Numbered from the stretch's first letter, positions 11,706-25,163 are shown. The stretch: DNA of 64,000 nt from Urophycis tenuis (GCA_036785325.1 JAXIVH010000021.1:3459824-3523823); one strand, 5' to 3'. A program made the numbers and translations. The notes: generated from the letters alone by a model not told the origin.

Positions 11706-12188
11706 CGGTCTGTGACCGTGAGGCCAACGCACGCTGACAGGTGTGATATTGTCACGTGCCAGTGCATGCGATGACAACATGTTGCTCATTAATGACTTTA
11801 GTCACCGTTACAACAGTTTTCACCTGATCTGCTGTAACAGACACATACTGTATATCCCATGGTTCAGACCACTGAGCAGGGTATAGGGGACATAAACAAA
11901 ACCTTTCAAAAGTCTTTATGGGTTAATTATTTCAAAACTGGATTTGGCTTCTATTAAATACATATTTTCAATGTAGATTGGGAGGGGACTCAGACCCCCG
12001 TCTTCCAGGGCTCTGTGCCCACGATGAGGACTCAGTCGTAACCCACAGGCAAAATTATAAACCACATTTGTGACTCATGATTCATGTGTACCATAGGATA
12101 TCTTTGCATCTCAGAGCCTAACGTTGCTCCACACACTTCCATTACGGCGTACATGACGAGAAAGACTGGGTTTGTTTTTGTATTGCTG

Positions 12189-12194
12189 TTTATT
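12189..12194 (-). terminator. Poly(A) signal of lgals3bp copy 2
   Basis: A minus-strand AATAAA lies at the place equivalent to that of copy 1, about 95 bases past the stop codon. Confidence 0.55.
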
Positions 12195-12286
12195 TGAAGG
12201 CAAACCATGAACTGAACAAATGTGAGTTACTTCAATCAGAGATCTCCATACATTTCAAGGACAGGTAACCCAGGGAGGCGGTCGAC

Positions 12287-14681
12287 TCAAATATATTCAG
12301 GCCTCACCACAAAGTGGTAGACGTAGTCGTCATCAGGGCATGGGTACGTTAGATTCCTGCCAAAGGGCCCGTAGACAAAATCGTCCTTGAGGTCCACGAT
12401 GTGACAGATGAATCTTCCTTGGCAGCCTAACAGCAGCCGGTTGCTGTAGCCGATGGTGCCCTGGTATTGGCTCCTGCCCGAGGTGCTTCTCATCCTGATC
12501 GCAGGCAGCGAATCACACCGCAAACCTCTGTTTGAACACTCCTGTCGCGTCTTGTAGATGTTCACCTCCCAGTCAACCTTTTGGTCTGAGAGGACAGCGC
12601 TGCCGTGGACAGGTGTGCGAAATGACTTGCTTTGGGGTTGCTGGTATTGATAACTTCCTCCATAAATTCCTCCAAAGTCACCCTGACCAAACCTGTCCAC
12701 TTCTCTTGCTTTAATTGTGGTGCCCCATGGCGGGCCTGTGTAAATCCTGGGCTGGTAATCCGGGTCGTCTTCCCGGAAGGCGGAGCTGTTCTTCAGAACG
12801 CCGTAGGGCAGCGCATGCGCTTGGAACCCCTTCAGCATCATCCCCTGACACAGGGCCCGGTGGGCGTGGCAGAGGGCGGACGTGACCGGCAGCTCCAGCA
12901 GCTCGGCTGCCGGGACCATGGGGAACCGGACCCGGCCCAACAGGTCGGCCTGCTGGCCCTCGCCAGGCGACTGCTCGGACCCGCGGGACGAGGAGATCCA
13001 GTTATCCAGCGAGCGCAGGACGAAGGCCTCGCCCCCCGGCGCCACCAGGTCGGAGCGAGACAGGAGGGCCTCCAGGAGCCCCCGGGACACGGAGCTCCAC
13101 GCCGCGGACACGGTCAGGCCCTGGTAGTTCCACGCCATGTACTGGAGACAGCTCTCCCGCAGCACCGAGTCGTCCACCGCCAGCGAGTACTCGTAGAAGG
13201 AGACCTGCGTGACAAAGGTGGGGTCCTCGGGGAGGAGCTGGGAGAAGAGACGCCCCACGTCCTCCATCAGCAGCCTCATGCCGAAGTGCGACGCCAACTG
13301 GTGGAAACACTTGGCGGTCGCCGTGGTGACGTCCAGCGTCCGGGTGTACACGTACCTGCGAGGACACGAGAGACACACTCATACCCTTTAGCGGCGCGGC
13401 CGGGAGCCCGAGGCGTCGGCGTGGCGGCGTGTTTTTGAGGCCCCACCTGATGAACATCCGCAAATGAGGCTGGCAGCTCCCGGTGAGATTAAAGGACACT
13501 TCTTTGGCGTCAGCAGAGGCGTTGAAGGCGGGGAAACGCAAGAGCATCACCCTGTGTGCGCACACGGTTGTGTTCACCATCTCCAAAGCGTCACCGTCTC
13601 CACCTACTTGTGGTCCGTCGTTGGCATCCGTGTGCCCGTGGATCAGGAAGTCACAGCCCTCCTGGCTGTCAAACAGCTGCCCAAGATCCTTGGACAGTTC
13701 CAGACTGTGGTCTAGAGAAGTCACTGTCACCTCAGTGCCTAAAGTACAGAGAGTTGTTGTTTTAATAGCATTTGTAGTATTCAAAATGTAAAGCTTAGCC
13801 TGAGTGATCATCATGATTCTAATGAAACAAACAGTACTGTAAGTATTGTAGTTATAATAATAATAATGACTTAATGGTCGAATATTGCCAACCAATGCTA
13901 CCTTTCACACAAATTACTCCAGCATCTTCCTTGTGTGTGCAATCCGTGTTTCCCCATCCATTGAACCCGCAGCTGGAAAGGGAGTCCTCAGAGCCAACAC
14001 ACCTTGCACCATCAATCCAAATTCGTCCAGTTCCTAGAGCATGTATTAAAATTAGAAATTGCGAGTTTACATTGGCCGGTGATTGACAGAGACCAAGACG
14101 CAGTGGGCCTGTCATTGTAAAAACCGCTTCAGCTAAATCTGCCGTGCCATCACCTCCCCCTAGTGGATACATAATGTCAGAACAGGACACCTTGGCCAAA
14201 TGTGCCTCCAGCGGTGGCGTTTACAGCCCCTTCGAAGTGCAGCTGACGACACACAACCTCGGCGTCGCGGAGGTCCCACTTGTCGTCACACACCGTTCCC
14301 CATTCTCCGTCATGGTAGAGCTCGACCCGGCCCATGAAGTTCTTCTCCGAGCCCACCAACCGTACAATCCCATCTTGTGGACTCACAAATTGGCTTTGTG
14401 GTGCAGAAGTCTGTGTCCCTATTAGGTTATATATCAGTGAATGATAATTTACTGGTTAGACATTGGAAACATTTTCACAATAGGCGTAACCGTCAAGGAA
14501 AAACAACAATTGTTGTATTGGGGAAAAAAACCGGAAAAAGAAACCATTTGAAAGCAAATTGAATACATTGCCATTTTAAGTAGTCGAACTTACTGAAGAG
14601 TTTAGATTTCCTGGATCGGAGGGGGGAAACGCAGAGAATCAAAACGCACAAGACAGCCAGGCTGGCCACATGCACCTGCAT
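12287..14681 (-). CDS. lgals3bp: Galectin-3-binding protein, tandem copy 2
   Basis: Exons 14681-14594, 14418-14191, 14033-13902, 13738-13447 and 13355-12287 join in frame to 602 residues. The architecture is that of copy 1: signal peptide, one six-cysteine SRCR domain, BTB/POZ, BACK and C-terminal region. Substitutions seen against copy 1 are SKDLGQ for SQDLGQ at the start of the BTB domain, MFIR for MLIR at its end, and WEVNIY for WEMNIY in the C-terminal part. All splice sites are kept and no stop is present, so it looks functional. It lies between two retrotransposon-bearing spacers. Whether the copies are expressed separately cannot be judged from DNA alone. Confidence 0.92.
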
Positions 14682-15656
14682 ATCTGAGCCGTTTGTCGAC
14701 CTTGAGTAAAAATGAGTTGCTGGCATTGCAAAAATAAACAATAGTGAAATACAAAAATGCAGTCATGAACAAGATGCATAAATATAATTTCTTTTTAATC
14801 AATCTTGATTGAGAAAAGGTCAAATAGCCTCCACAAAACATACATACCAATATCCCTTCCCTTGCTCCCAGAGACTGCGCGCTACTAAGCCACTGTCGAT
14901 ACTCTGCTTAAAGTTTCGTTGTCTGACAAATCGTGTAGTGGCGTGCAGTGGCGGTTTTGAATTACGCCCCGGGTGAGATTCCCTCCACCCAAACGTGAAC
15001 CTGGCACACCTAAAATATTCCGTTCGCAATTGACACAATGTTACATAAAGACGTACGTTTCTACAACCATACCGTTAACGAGCGGAAGACGTGATAATAA
15101 AGACACGGGCACACGGGCACTAAGTTGCATGCAACTTAGTGTGCATACATGCACACGCATGTTGCAGCCTTCAGTGAATTATATTCTTTTAAACTAGCAT
15201 ATTTTAACGTGCGGTTTTTGATTACTTTTGTTACTTTCGAGAGCACTGTAAAAGGCTATAGGTTACACAGTAAGTGGTGTTTATATTTCCAGCTGCGCCT
15301 CCACGTCATTTGCATTTGCATCGTCCTGTTTGCGCCCTTAATTTTCACTGGGTTGAGGCCACCCAAAATCTCACAGGCGCACCTTAATTAAAATTTCTGG
15401 CTACGCCCGAATCAACAAGTCCAAACGAAACTGCTCTGCTTGCTGGTATCATTTGCTCGGAAAGGAAAACAAGTAGGCACATACACCAGGAAGACTTTAC
15501 TGAAAAATAACAGACACACGTTTTTTTGTACAGTTGCATGGACTTGGATCTATTAGTTTCCACTGGTGTTACGTGTTATTTAAACAATGCACCTGAAGAC
15601 GGGGAGAGCAATCAGTGTTCATTTTCTGGGTTCCACAATATCAACACTGTCTGCAT
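14682..15656. other. lgals3bp copy 2 upstream spacer
   Basis: Non-coding and almost identical to 6045-7019. It should contain the promoter of copy 2. No further feature was recognised. It ends at the same retrotransposon junction. Confidence 0.6.
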
Positions 15657-15877
15657 GGTTATGGAGCAGGAGAGAGGAGTTGAGCTGGAAGCCAGGAGGA
15701 GGAGATGGGCAGTGACCTGGCCACCACTGCCGGCCCACCATCGGGAGGGTGTTGTGGATAAGGGTCGAAACACCCAGTGAACGATGGACACCACCTGATG
15801 ACATCAAATCCTCCTGGCCAAGGCTACATTCACCTGAAGTGAATGAAGGTAAAGCATCGTACGATGTATTTGTAATG
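15657..15877 (+). mobile_element. 5'-truncated retrotransposon tail, unit 2
   Basis: The same 221-base 3' fragment as at 7020-7240, again immediately upstream of a full-length copy and with the same two diagnostic bases. Confidence 0.88.
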
Positions 15878-18800
15878 TAGAAACCCTGGGCAACCAGTGA
15901 CTCCTAGGAAAGACTGGGTGGCAACCGAGGAAGTTTGGTGACGTTGGAGAGACAGATGACCTCCAGGAAAGACTGGCATGGGTGTATGAGGCTAGCAACC
16001 TCATCCACAGCACTCGCAAGAGGGCACCAACACAAGCTACGGAAAGTAACACAAAGCAATACCCCCAGAGCCTCCCGAGAGGGGGGGAGGATGAGAGGCT
16101 CGACAGGACAGACACAACGGTAACGGCCAGGAACGAAATACAGACACAGAGACGGCTCACACAAACAACATTAACTGGGGAGGCATTGCAAGTAAAGTGT
16201 CATTGCGGAAAGACCTGCAAGAACACAAAAGGGCTTAAGATACACCAAAGCCGAACCAACTGTGGAAAAGAGGGGCCAAAGGTGCAGCGCACAGCGGTAA
16301 CACCTGGTGAGACGCAGGAGAACTCCAGGCAGGAAGCACCCCACAGAACTGGAGATCTCTCAGCACCTGTGTCACCTCAAGACCTCAGGTGGGACCCACC
16401 TGATGCCCCGCCCCCAGGGAGCCAACCCCACCCTGCGAGGGAACGAATTCAATGGCCCAAAATGAGCAGCAACGATGAGTGGGACCAACTAGACCAAGAC
16501 CTTGACAAAGTGCTAGAAGCCACACTAGCAGGAACGGCTGAGCAGAAAGTCAATACTCACACAACAATAACCTACAACCTGGCAAGAGAACGGTTTGGAA
16601 TTGAGGAGAAGAAAGATAACATCAAGGCTGCATGCCAGCCGAACAGAAGAGAAAGGGAAATGCATCATTTGAGGGGAGAAATCAAGAATCTCACCAAGCT
16701 GTTCAAAAGAGCCGCTGCTGATGAAAGGGAAGGCATCAAGAATCTGACAAGTCAACTCAGGGAGCGTCTCTGCAGACTTCGAAGAGCAGAAAGCATTCGG
16801 AAGAAGAGGAAGGATAGGGACAACAAAAGATCTCAGTTCACCAAAGACCCCTTCAGATTCACCAGATCACTGCTGGGTGAAGCAAAATCAGGAAGGATGA
16901 CCAGCCCCAGGGAAGATGTGGAGGCATTCTTGAGGGACACCCACAATGATGCCTCCAGGAACCAGGCCCGGGATGCCAACTCAAGCATCAACAACACAAA
17001 ACCCCCGGAAAAAGGGCTCAACATCAGTGAACCAACCTGGAAGGAAGTCCAAGAGGTGGTGAAGAAGGCCAGAACAGGGTCTGCCCCTGGTCCAAGTAGT
17101 ATACCCTACAAGGTATATAAGAAATGCCCAATGCTCCTGTGGAGGCTGTGGAAGCTGTTTCGGAGGATTTGGAAAAAGGGCACCATTCCATCATGCTAGA
17201 AGAGGGCAGAGGGCTGTTTTGTGCCGAAGGAAGATAACTCCTCAACCACTGACCAATTCAGAACAATCTCACTACTAAGTGTAGAAGGCAAAATCTTCTT
17301 TTCTGTACTGGCCAGGAGGATGACCTTGTACATGACAGAGAATGGATACATCAACACCACTATCCAGAAAGGTGGAATTCCAGGCTTCTCAGGATGCCTG
17401 GAACACACCAGAGTTCTCAGTCAGATGATCCGTGAAGCTAAAGTCAACAAAGGCAACCTGACTGTTGTCTGGTTGGATTTGGCCAATGCCTACGGCCTCA
17501 CGCCCTCATCCATGTAGCATTAGACCACTACCACATCCCTCAGCACATCAAGGGAATGATCACCAGCTACTTTGGCGGAATCCAGCTACGATTCAAGACA
17601 GCCCAATTCACAACACAGTGGCAATGCCTGGAAAAAGGAATCGTAACTGGTTGCACAATCTCCCCCATCCTGTTTGTCATGGGAATGAACCTCCTAATAA
17701 CAGCTGCGGAAAAGGAAGCCCGAGGTCCAAAAATGGAGTCGGGCATCCGGCAACCCCCAATAAGAGGTTACATGGACGACCTCACCGTGACGACTATGAC
17801 CCATGTAGAGGCGAGGTGGGTGCTAACTGCTCTGGACCACATGGCAACGTGGGCCAGAATGAAGTTCAAGCCAAAAAAATCAAGGAGCATGGTGATCAGG
17901 AACGGGAAGGTGACCAACAGGTTCAAGCTGCATGTGCAGGAGGAAGTGATTCCATCGATAGAGGAGAATCCAATCAAGTGCCTCGGAAAGTGGTTTGATG
18001 AATCACTAACGGACAGGAACAACATCGCCAGTACAGAAAAGCAGGTGGAGGAATGGTTGAGGAGGATCGAGAAATCAGGGCTCCCGGGGAAGTTTAAAGC
18101 ATGGCTCTATCAACACGGGCTGTTGCCAAGACTCATGTGGCCGCTGACTGTGTACGAAGTCCCAATGACGTACGTGGAAAGAGTGGAGAGGAAGATCAAT
18201 AAGTACCTCCGGAAGTGGCTGGGAATCCCTCCAAGCTTCACTTCAGTCGGCCTCTATATAAGATCAGGGCAGCTCCAAATTCCTCTGTCATCCGTGGTTG
18301 AGGAATACAAAGTGGCAAAGTGCAGAGTCGTAATGACATACAGAGACTCCCAGGATGAACAAGTCAGACATGCAGGCGTCACTACAAGATCAGGACGAAA
18401 GTGGGCAGCTGACTTATCTGTTGCACAAGCTGAGAGCATACTGAAGCTTCGGGACATCATTGGGGCGCCATGCACAGGAAGACAGGGCCTTGGAACCTCC
18501 CATTTCCAACAGTGGAGGAAGGCAGGAACCAGTGACCGAAGAGCCATGATTCAGGAGGAGGTACGGAATCTGGAGGAGGAAGGACGGAGGTCAAGGGCAG
18601 TGGAGTTAGCTTCTCAAGGAGCCTGGACGAAATGGGACCTTCCCAAGAGGAAGATCACCTGGACGGACCTGTGGAGACTGGAGCCATTCCGCATCTCCTT
18701 CCTGCTGAGATCAGTTTATGACACACTCCCAACCCCAACAAACTTGCATAAGTGGGGCCTGAGAGGGGACCCATTATGCAAGCTTTGTGGGGAGAGGGGC

Positions 18801-19607
18801 ACCATGGCTCACATCCTATCCGGGTGTAAAACAGCGCTCACCCAAGGAAGGTACAGGTGGCGCCACGACAAGGTGCTCATGACACTGGCTAATACATTAG
18901 AGCAGGAGAGGAAAAAGAAACGACAACCACTGCGGAAAACAACACCAATCCAGTTTGTAAGTGAGGGGAAAGAACCATCACCCTCAGTAACAACAAGAGC
19001 CAGCCTGCTTCAAAAGGCTCAATCATGGGAAATGAAGGTTGACCTGGGAGGAAGACTGACGTTCCCACAGATTGTTCAGACAACCCTGAGGCCGGATGTA
19101 GTACTGTGGTCAGAAGAGGCAAAGAAGGTAATCCTTATCGAACTTACAGTCCCATGGGAAGAGGGGTGTGAACAGGCCTTTGAAAGAAAGAGCACCAAAT
19201 ATCAAGACCTTCTGCAGGACTGCAGGGGGAAGGGATGGCAAGCATGGCTATTCCCAGTCGAGGTCGGCTGTAGAGGATTCCCTGCGCAGTCAGTGTGGAG
19301 AATGCTTACAGCCATTGGAATGACAGGTAAGGAGAGAAAGACAGCAGCTCGCAGGATGGGGGAGGCAGCAGAAAGGGCCTCTTGCTGGTTATGGAGCAGG
19401 AGAGAGGAGTTGAGCTGGAAGCCAGGAGGAGGAGATGGGCAGTGACCTGGCCACCACTGCCGGCCCACCATCGGGAGGGTGTTGTGGATAAGGGTCGAAA
19501 CACCCAGTGAACGATGGACACCACCTGATGACATCAAATCCTCCTGGCCAAGGCTACATTCACGTGAAGTGAATGAAGGTGAAGCATCGTACGATGTATT
19601 TGTAATG
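15878..19607 (+). mobile_element. RLE non-LTR retrotransposon, copy C (3730 bp)
   Basis: Same length, same junctions and same orientation as copy B, with scattered substitutions. It was inherited through the tandem duplication. Confidence 0.92.
15982..19445 (+). pseudogene. Retrotransposon polyprotein, copy C, frameshift plus nonsense
   Basis: Organisation is as in copy B. It shares the RT frame break after motif A (stop at 17515-17517). It has in addition a nonsense change at 17198-17200, where the TGG (Trp) codon of copy B has become TAG, early in the RT. The last segment (17556-19445) is open and retains YMDD, the CCHC knuckle and the endonuclease motif. The extra stop is private to this copy among those visible, so decay continued after the duplication. 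Confidence 0.88.
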
Positions 19608-19992
19608 CATACGAGATGTGCAAGTTATGACAGTATTCATTCTTAAAACCACGAGCGTCACCACAATGAAATATTCATACATTCATTCTAAAAAATAAAA
19701 TAAAAAATAGAAAAAAAGGCTACAGCACTTGGAGGTACCCCATCTGGCCACGGAAAAAAAAAGCCATCAAGTCTGGCACTTCATCTTGAATGCCCTCTTT
19801 AAGAATACACGCGCAACACGCGCAGCAAATCAACGTCATTCATTAACGGCGGCTGGTTCAGAGCCGGCTCCTCCTCTTTTAACGGTCAACGGAGTGAAAG
19901 GAGAGTCGCCACCTCCACCAACAACTCTGGGCCGTCGGCCCCCCCCCCTCCCCCACGCGCTCAAGTCCGTGCGCGTGCGGCGCGGCGCGTCC

Positions 19993-20336
19993 TCAAATGA
20001 ACTCCACGCCCTCGTAGTACTTCACGTCTCCGATCTTGGTCTCGGGCAGGAGGATGCGGCCGTCCAGCGTGAAGGCCAGGATGTACGTGGCGACGCTCCC
20101 TGCCACCTCCTCCGACTTGAGCGCCAGCACGAGCTGGTCGTCCGTGTTGGGCACAAACTTGAAGGAGGAGAAGCCGTGCGTGGGGCTCAGTGGGCCCACG
20201 CGGCTCACCGCCACGTGGTCGAACTCGGACGAGCAGCTGAGGACCAGGTTGGTGGCGCGGCTCTCGTCCGCCGCCTCCTCGTAGCGCTCCGGGCTGGCGC
20301 GGCGCGGCAGGAAGAACCAGCGCTGAAGGGTGTCGC
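19993..20336 (-). pseudogene. cant1: cant1 last-exon fragment, unit 2
   Basis: This is the third copy of the truncated cant1 exon. It has the same breakpoint, the same extra Tyr codon and an open frame. It sits 5.87 kb before the last exon of the intact gene. Confidence 0.9.
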
Positions 20337-20820
20337 CGGTCTGTGACCGTGAGGCCAACGCACGCTGACAGGTGTGATATTGTCACGTGCCAGTGCATGC
20401 GATGACAACATGTTGCTCATTAATGACTTTAGTCACCGTTACAACAGTTTTCACCTGATCTGCTCTAACAGACACATACTGTATATCCCATGGTTCAGAC
20501 CACTGAGCAGGGTATAGGGGGACATAAACAAAACCTTTCAAAAGTCTTTATGGGTGAATTATTTCAAAACTGGATTTGGCTTCTATTAAATACATATTTT
20601 CAATGTAGATTGGGAGGGGACTCAGACCCCCGTCTTCCAGGGCTCTGTGCCCACGATGAGGACTCAGTCGTAACCCACAGGCAAAATTATAAACCACATT
20701 TGTGACTCATGATTCATGTTTACCATAGGACATCTTTGCCTCTCAGAGCCTAACGTTGCTCCACACACTTCCATTACGGCGTACATGACGAGAAAGACTG
20801 GGTTTGTTTTTGTATTGCTG

Positions 20821-20826
20821 TTTATT
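20821..20826 (-). terminator. Poly(A) signal of lgals3bp copy 3
   Basis: A minus-strand AATAAA equivalent to those of copies 1 and 2. Confidence 0.55.
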
Positions 20827-20918
20827 TGAAGGCAAACCATGAACTGAACAAATGTGAGTTACTTCAATCAGAGATCTCCATACATTTCAAGGACAGGTAA
20901 CCCAGGGAGGCGGTCGAC

Positions 20919-23558
20919 TCAAATATATTCAGGCCTCACCACAAAGTGGTAGACGTAGTCGTCATCAGGGCAGGGGTACGTTAGATTCCTGCCAAAGGGC
21001 CCGTAGACAAAATCGTCCTTGAGGTCCACGATGTGACAGATGAATCTTCCTTGGCAGCCTAACAGCAGCCGGTTGCTGTAGCCGATGGTGCCCTGGTATT
21101 GGCTCCTGCCCGAGGTGCTTCTCATCCTGATCGCAGGCAGCGAATCACACCGCAAACCTCTGTTTGAACACTCCTGTCGCGTCTTGTAGATGTTCACCTC
21201 CCAGTCAACCTTTTGGTGTGAGAGGACAGCGCTGCCGTGGACAGGTGTGCGAAATGACTTGCTTTGGGGTTGCTGGTATTGATAACTTCCTCCATAAATT
21301 CCTCCAAAGTCACCCTGACCAAACCTGTCCACTTCTCTTGCTTTAATTGTGGTGCCCCATGGCGGGCCTGTGTAAATCCTGGGCTGGTAATCCGGGTCGT
21401 CTTCCCGGAAGGCGGAGCTGTTCTTCAGAACGCCGTAGGGCAGCGCATGCGCTTGGAACCCCTTCAGCATCATCCCCTGACACAGGGCCCGGTGGGCGTG
21501 GCAGAGGGCGGACGTGACCGGCAGCTCCAGCAGCTCGGCTGCCGGGACCATGGGGAACCGGACCCGGCCCAACAGGTCGGCCTGCTGGCCCTCGCCAGGC
21601 GACTGCTCGGACCCGCGGGACGAGGAGATCCAGTTATCCAGCGAGCGCAGGACGAAGGCCTCGCCCCCCGGCGCCACCAGGTCGGAGCGAGACAGGAGGG
21701 CCTCCAGGAGCCCCCGGGACACGGAGCTCCACGCCGCGGACACGGTCAGGCCCTGGTAGTTCCACGCCATGTACTGGAGACAGCTCTCCCGCAGCACCGA
21801 GTCGTCCACCGCCAGCGAGTACTCGTAGAAGGAGACCTGCGTGACAAAGGTGGGGTCCTCGGGGAGGAGCTGGGAGAAGAGACGCCCCACGTCCTCCATC
21901 AGCAGCCTCATGCCGAAGTGCGACGCCAACTGGTGGAAACACTTGGCGGTCGCCGTGGTGACGTCCAGCGTCCGGGTGTACACGTACCTGCGAGGACACG
22001 GGAGACACACTCACACCCTTTAGCGGCGCGGCCGGGAGCCCGAGGCGTCGGCGTGGCGGCGTGTTTTTGAGGCCCCACCTGATGAACATCCGCAAATGAG
22101 GCTGGCAGCTCCCGGTGAGATTAAAGGACACTTCTTTGGCGTCAGCAGAGGCGTTGAAGGCGGGGAAACGCAAGAGCATCACCCTGTGTGCGCACACGGT
22201 TGTGTTCACCATCTCCAAAGCGTCACCCTCTCCACCTACTTGTGGTCCGTCGTTGGCATCCGTGTGCCCGTGGATCAGGAAGTCACAGCCCTCCTGGCTG
22301 TCAAACAGCTGCCCAAGATCCTGGGACAGTTCCAGACTGTGGTCTAGAGAAGTCACTGTCACCTCAGTGCCTAAAGTACAGAGAGTTGTTTTTTTAATAG
22401 CATTTGTAGTATTCAAAATGTAAAGCTTAGCCTGAGTGATCATCATGATTCTAATGAAACAAACAGTACTGTAAGTATTGTAGTTATAATAATAATGACT
22501 TAATGGTCGAATATTGCCAACCAATGCTACCTTTCACACAAATTACTCCAGCATCTTCCTTGTGTGTGCAATCCGTGTTTCCCCATCCATTGAACCCGCA
22601 GCTGGAAAGGGAGTCCTCAGAGCCAACACACCTTGCACCATCAATCCAAATTCGTCCAGTTCCTAGAGCATGTATTAAAAATTGCGAGTTTACATTGGCC
22701 GGTGATTGACAGAGACCAAGACGCAGTGGGCCTGTCATTGTAAAAACCGCTTCAGCTAAATCTGCCGTGCCATCACCTCCCCCTAGTGGATACACTTTAA
22801 AATTGTCCTTTGAATGTTTCAAATATATTTTGCACTATTTTTTTGCACTATTCCATTTTCCATTTATCAACGCACTACCTCACTTTTTTTCATACTTTTC
22901 TGTGTTTCTGTGTTTTTGTCTGTACGGTGTCCGTTTGTCTGTCCATTGTTTATTTAGCACCAAGGCTGAGAGGACTGCAATTTCATCTGTGCTATATGCC
23001 TGCCATGTAGCACATTTGACAATAAAGATACTTGAATCTTGAATCTTGAAATACATAATGTCAGAACAGGACACCTTGGCCAAATGTGCCTCCAGCGGTG
23101 GCGTTTACAGCCCCTTCGAAGTGCAGCTGACGACACACAACCTCGGCGTCGCGGAGGTCCCACTCGTCGTCACACACCGTTCCCCATTCTCCGTCATGGT
23201 AGAGCTCGACCCGGCCCATGAAGTTCTTCTCCGAGCCCACCAACCGTACAATCCCATCTTGTGGACTCACAAATTGGCTTTGTGGTGCAGAAGTCTGTGT
23301 CCCTATTAGGTTATCGTGAATGATAATTTACTGGTTAGACATTGGAAACATTTTCACAATAGGCGTAACCAACAAGGAAAAACAACAATTGTTGTATTGG
23401 GGAAAAAACGGAAGAAGAAACCATTTGAAATCAAATTGAATACATTGCCATTTTAAGTAGTCGAACTTACTGAAGAGGTTAGATTCCCTGGGTCGGAGGG
23501 GGGAAACGCAGAGAATCAAAACGCACAAGACAGCCAGGATGGCCACATGAACCTGCAT
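20919..23558 (-). CDS. lgals3bp: Galectin-3-binding protein, tandem copy 3 (most diverged)
   Basis: Exons 23558-23471, 23302-23075, 22662-22531, 22370-22079 and 21987-20919 join in frame to 602 residues. The domains are those of copy 1. Visible differences include the signal-peptide region (VAILAVL, then LRPRESNLF), DDEWDL for DDKWDL in the SRCR domain, VGGEGD for VGGDGD in the BTB domain, and SHQKVDW for SDQKVDW in the C-terminal part. Intron 2 is longer because of a retroposon at 22795-23050. The sequence just upstream of the start also differs from copies 1 and 2. All splice sites and the stop are intact. As neighbour of the intact cant1, it occupies the presumed original position. Confidence 0.92.
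22795..23050 (+). mobile_element. Short LINE/SINE-like retroposon in lgals3bp copy 3 intron 2
   Basis: A 256-base insertion is absent from the same intron of copies 1 and 2. It is flanked by a direct repeat ATACA and ends in a tail of ACAATAAAGATACTTGAATC followed by repeats of TTGAATC. This is typical of a 5'-truncated fish LINE or its SINE partner. The family was not identified. Confidence 0.7.
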
Positions 23559-24299
23559 ATCTGAGCCTGAGGTTTGTCGACCTTTCACTGGAACAGCACA
23601 TTGGGACGCAGGTTAGCCTCGAGTAAAAATGAGTTGCTGGCAATGCAAAAATAAACAATAGTGAAATACAAAAATGCAGTCATGAACAAGATGCACAAAT
23701 GTAATTTTTTTTAATCAATCTTGATTGAGAAAAGGTCAAATAGCCTCCACAAAACATACATACCAATATCCCTTCCCTTGCTCCCAGAGACTGCGCGCTA
23801 CTAAGCCACTGTCAATACTCTGCTTAAAGTTTCGTTTTCTGACAAATCGTGTTGGCGTCGGTTGGCGTGCAGTGGCGGTTTTGAATTAAGCCCTGGGCGA
23901 GATTCCCTCCACCCAAACGTGACCCTTGCACACCTAAAATATTCCGTTCGCAATTGACACAATGTTACATAAAGACGTACGTTTCTACAACCATATCGTT
24001 AACGAGCGGAAGACGTGATAATAAAGACACGGGCTCACACTGACAGAAGTTGCGTGAAACACGCATGCAACTTAGTGTGCACACGCATGTCGCAGCCTTC
24101 GGTGAATTATATTCTTTTAAACTAGCATATTTTAACGTTCGGTTTTTGATTGTCAATACGCGATCACGTTACTTTCGAGAGCACTGAAAAAGGATATAGG
24201 TTACACAGTAAGTGGTGTTTACATTTCCAGCTGAGCCTCTACGTCATTTGCATCACACGTGTCCTGTTTGCGCCCTTAATTTTCACTGGGTTGAGGCCA
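23559..24299. other. lgals3bp copy 3 upstream spacer, left part
   Basis: It matches the spacers of copies 1 and 2 but has more substitutions and small indels, including extra sequence just before the start codon (about 23570-23625). No gene is seen. Confidence 0.6.
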
Positions 24300-25163
24300 T
24301 ATTGAGGACATATTATATACATAGACGCCGCATTGACTGCTGCGGCCCACTAGAGGGGCATGCCTACAGGGCGGCCATCTTGGAACAGGGCCACTCGCTC
24401 CTACAGTGCATTACATCCATGGAGGAATGGTGTTTCTACACAATAAAAATGATCATAAATCGCCCAGTTGTCAAGATATTTTCATAAGGTTTGTTTGTCA
24501 AACATCAGACATGACAGACAGACATAGATAAAACCAAGAAAACGTTCAGGTGTGTTCAGGTCTTTATTTAAAGCATATAATATAATATAATATAAAGGTA
24601 TACACTGCATTTGAGTATAATATAATATTAATATTAATAATAATTATGATTATATTGTTATTGTTATTACTATTCTATCATTGTCATTATATTATTATAT
24701 GATCTTTATTATTACCAGTATTATTATTATTATTGTACTAATATTATATTATAATTATTATATTCATATTATATTATTATTATATTAATATATTATTATT
24801 ATATTAATATTATATTATAATTATATTAATATTATTATATCACTATCATCATTATTATTATTATTATTAATGTTATCTGCTGATAACATTAAGTAGAATT
24901 TGTATTTGGGTAGTAAAACCAGAATTTCTTTAAATATCCAAACACCCTGTATCATCGCTACATGTGTGACGTTTTTAACAAACCAATCCGTTTGGAAATT
25001 GGTCCAAAATTCGGCGAATAATTCTATTTTAAGTTTGAGTAGTACCTCTTTCATTCATTCACTAGCATGCACCGCCTCCTCTGCGAGCCCTGTACCAAGA
25101 TGGCGGCGCTTTAGGCACGCCGCTCCACAGTCGATGCGGCGTCTATGTATATATTATGTCTAT
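24300..25163. mobile_element. Non-autonomous DNA transposon with terminal inverted repeats
   Basis: An 864-base insertion private to unit 3. Its ends are inverted repeats (left ACATATTATATACATAGACG; the right end read in reverse gives ACATAATATATACATAGACG). It is flanked by GGTTGAGGCCA on both sides, whereas units 1 and 2 have this sequence once. The direct repeat of up to 11 bases fits a Mutator-like or hAT-like element. The interior holds no transposase and is largely ATT/TTA low-complexity sequence (about 24575-24875). Confidence 0.78.

Larger units (their letters stand above)
11706..20336. repeat. Tandem duplication unit 2 (8.63 kb)
   Basis: This is the second full unit, with lgals3bp copy 2, the retrotransposon pair and a truncated cant1 exon, in the same order and orientation as unit 1. 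Differences from unit 1 are scattered single bases and small indels, such as a trinucleotide repeat change in lgals3bp intron 3. Confidence 0.92.

Noticed and set aside
20337..23558. lgals3bp copy 3 as a pseudogene because of its insertions
   Set aside because: The insertions lie in an intron and upstream. All exons, splice sites and the 602-residue frame are intact.
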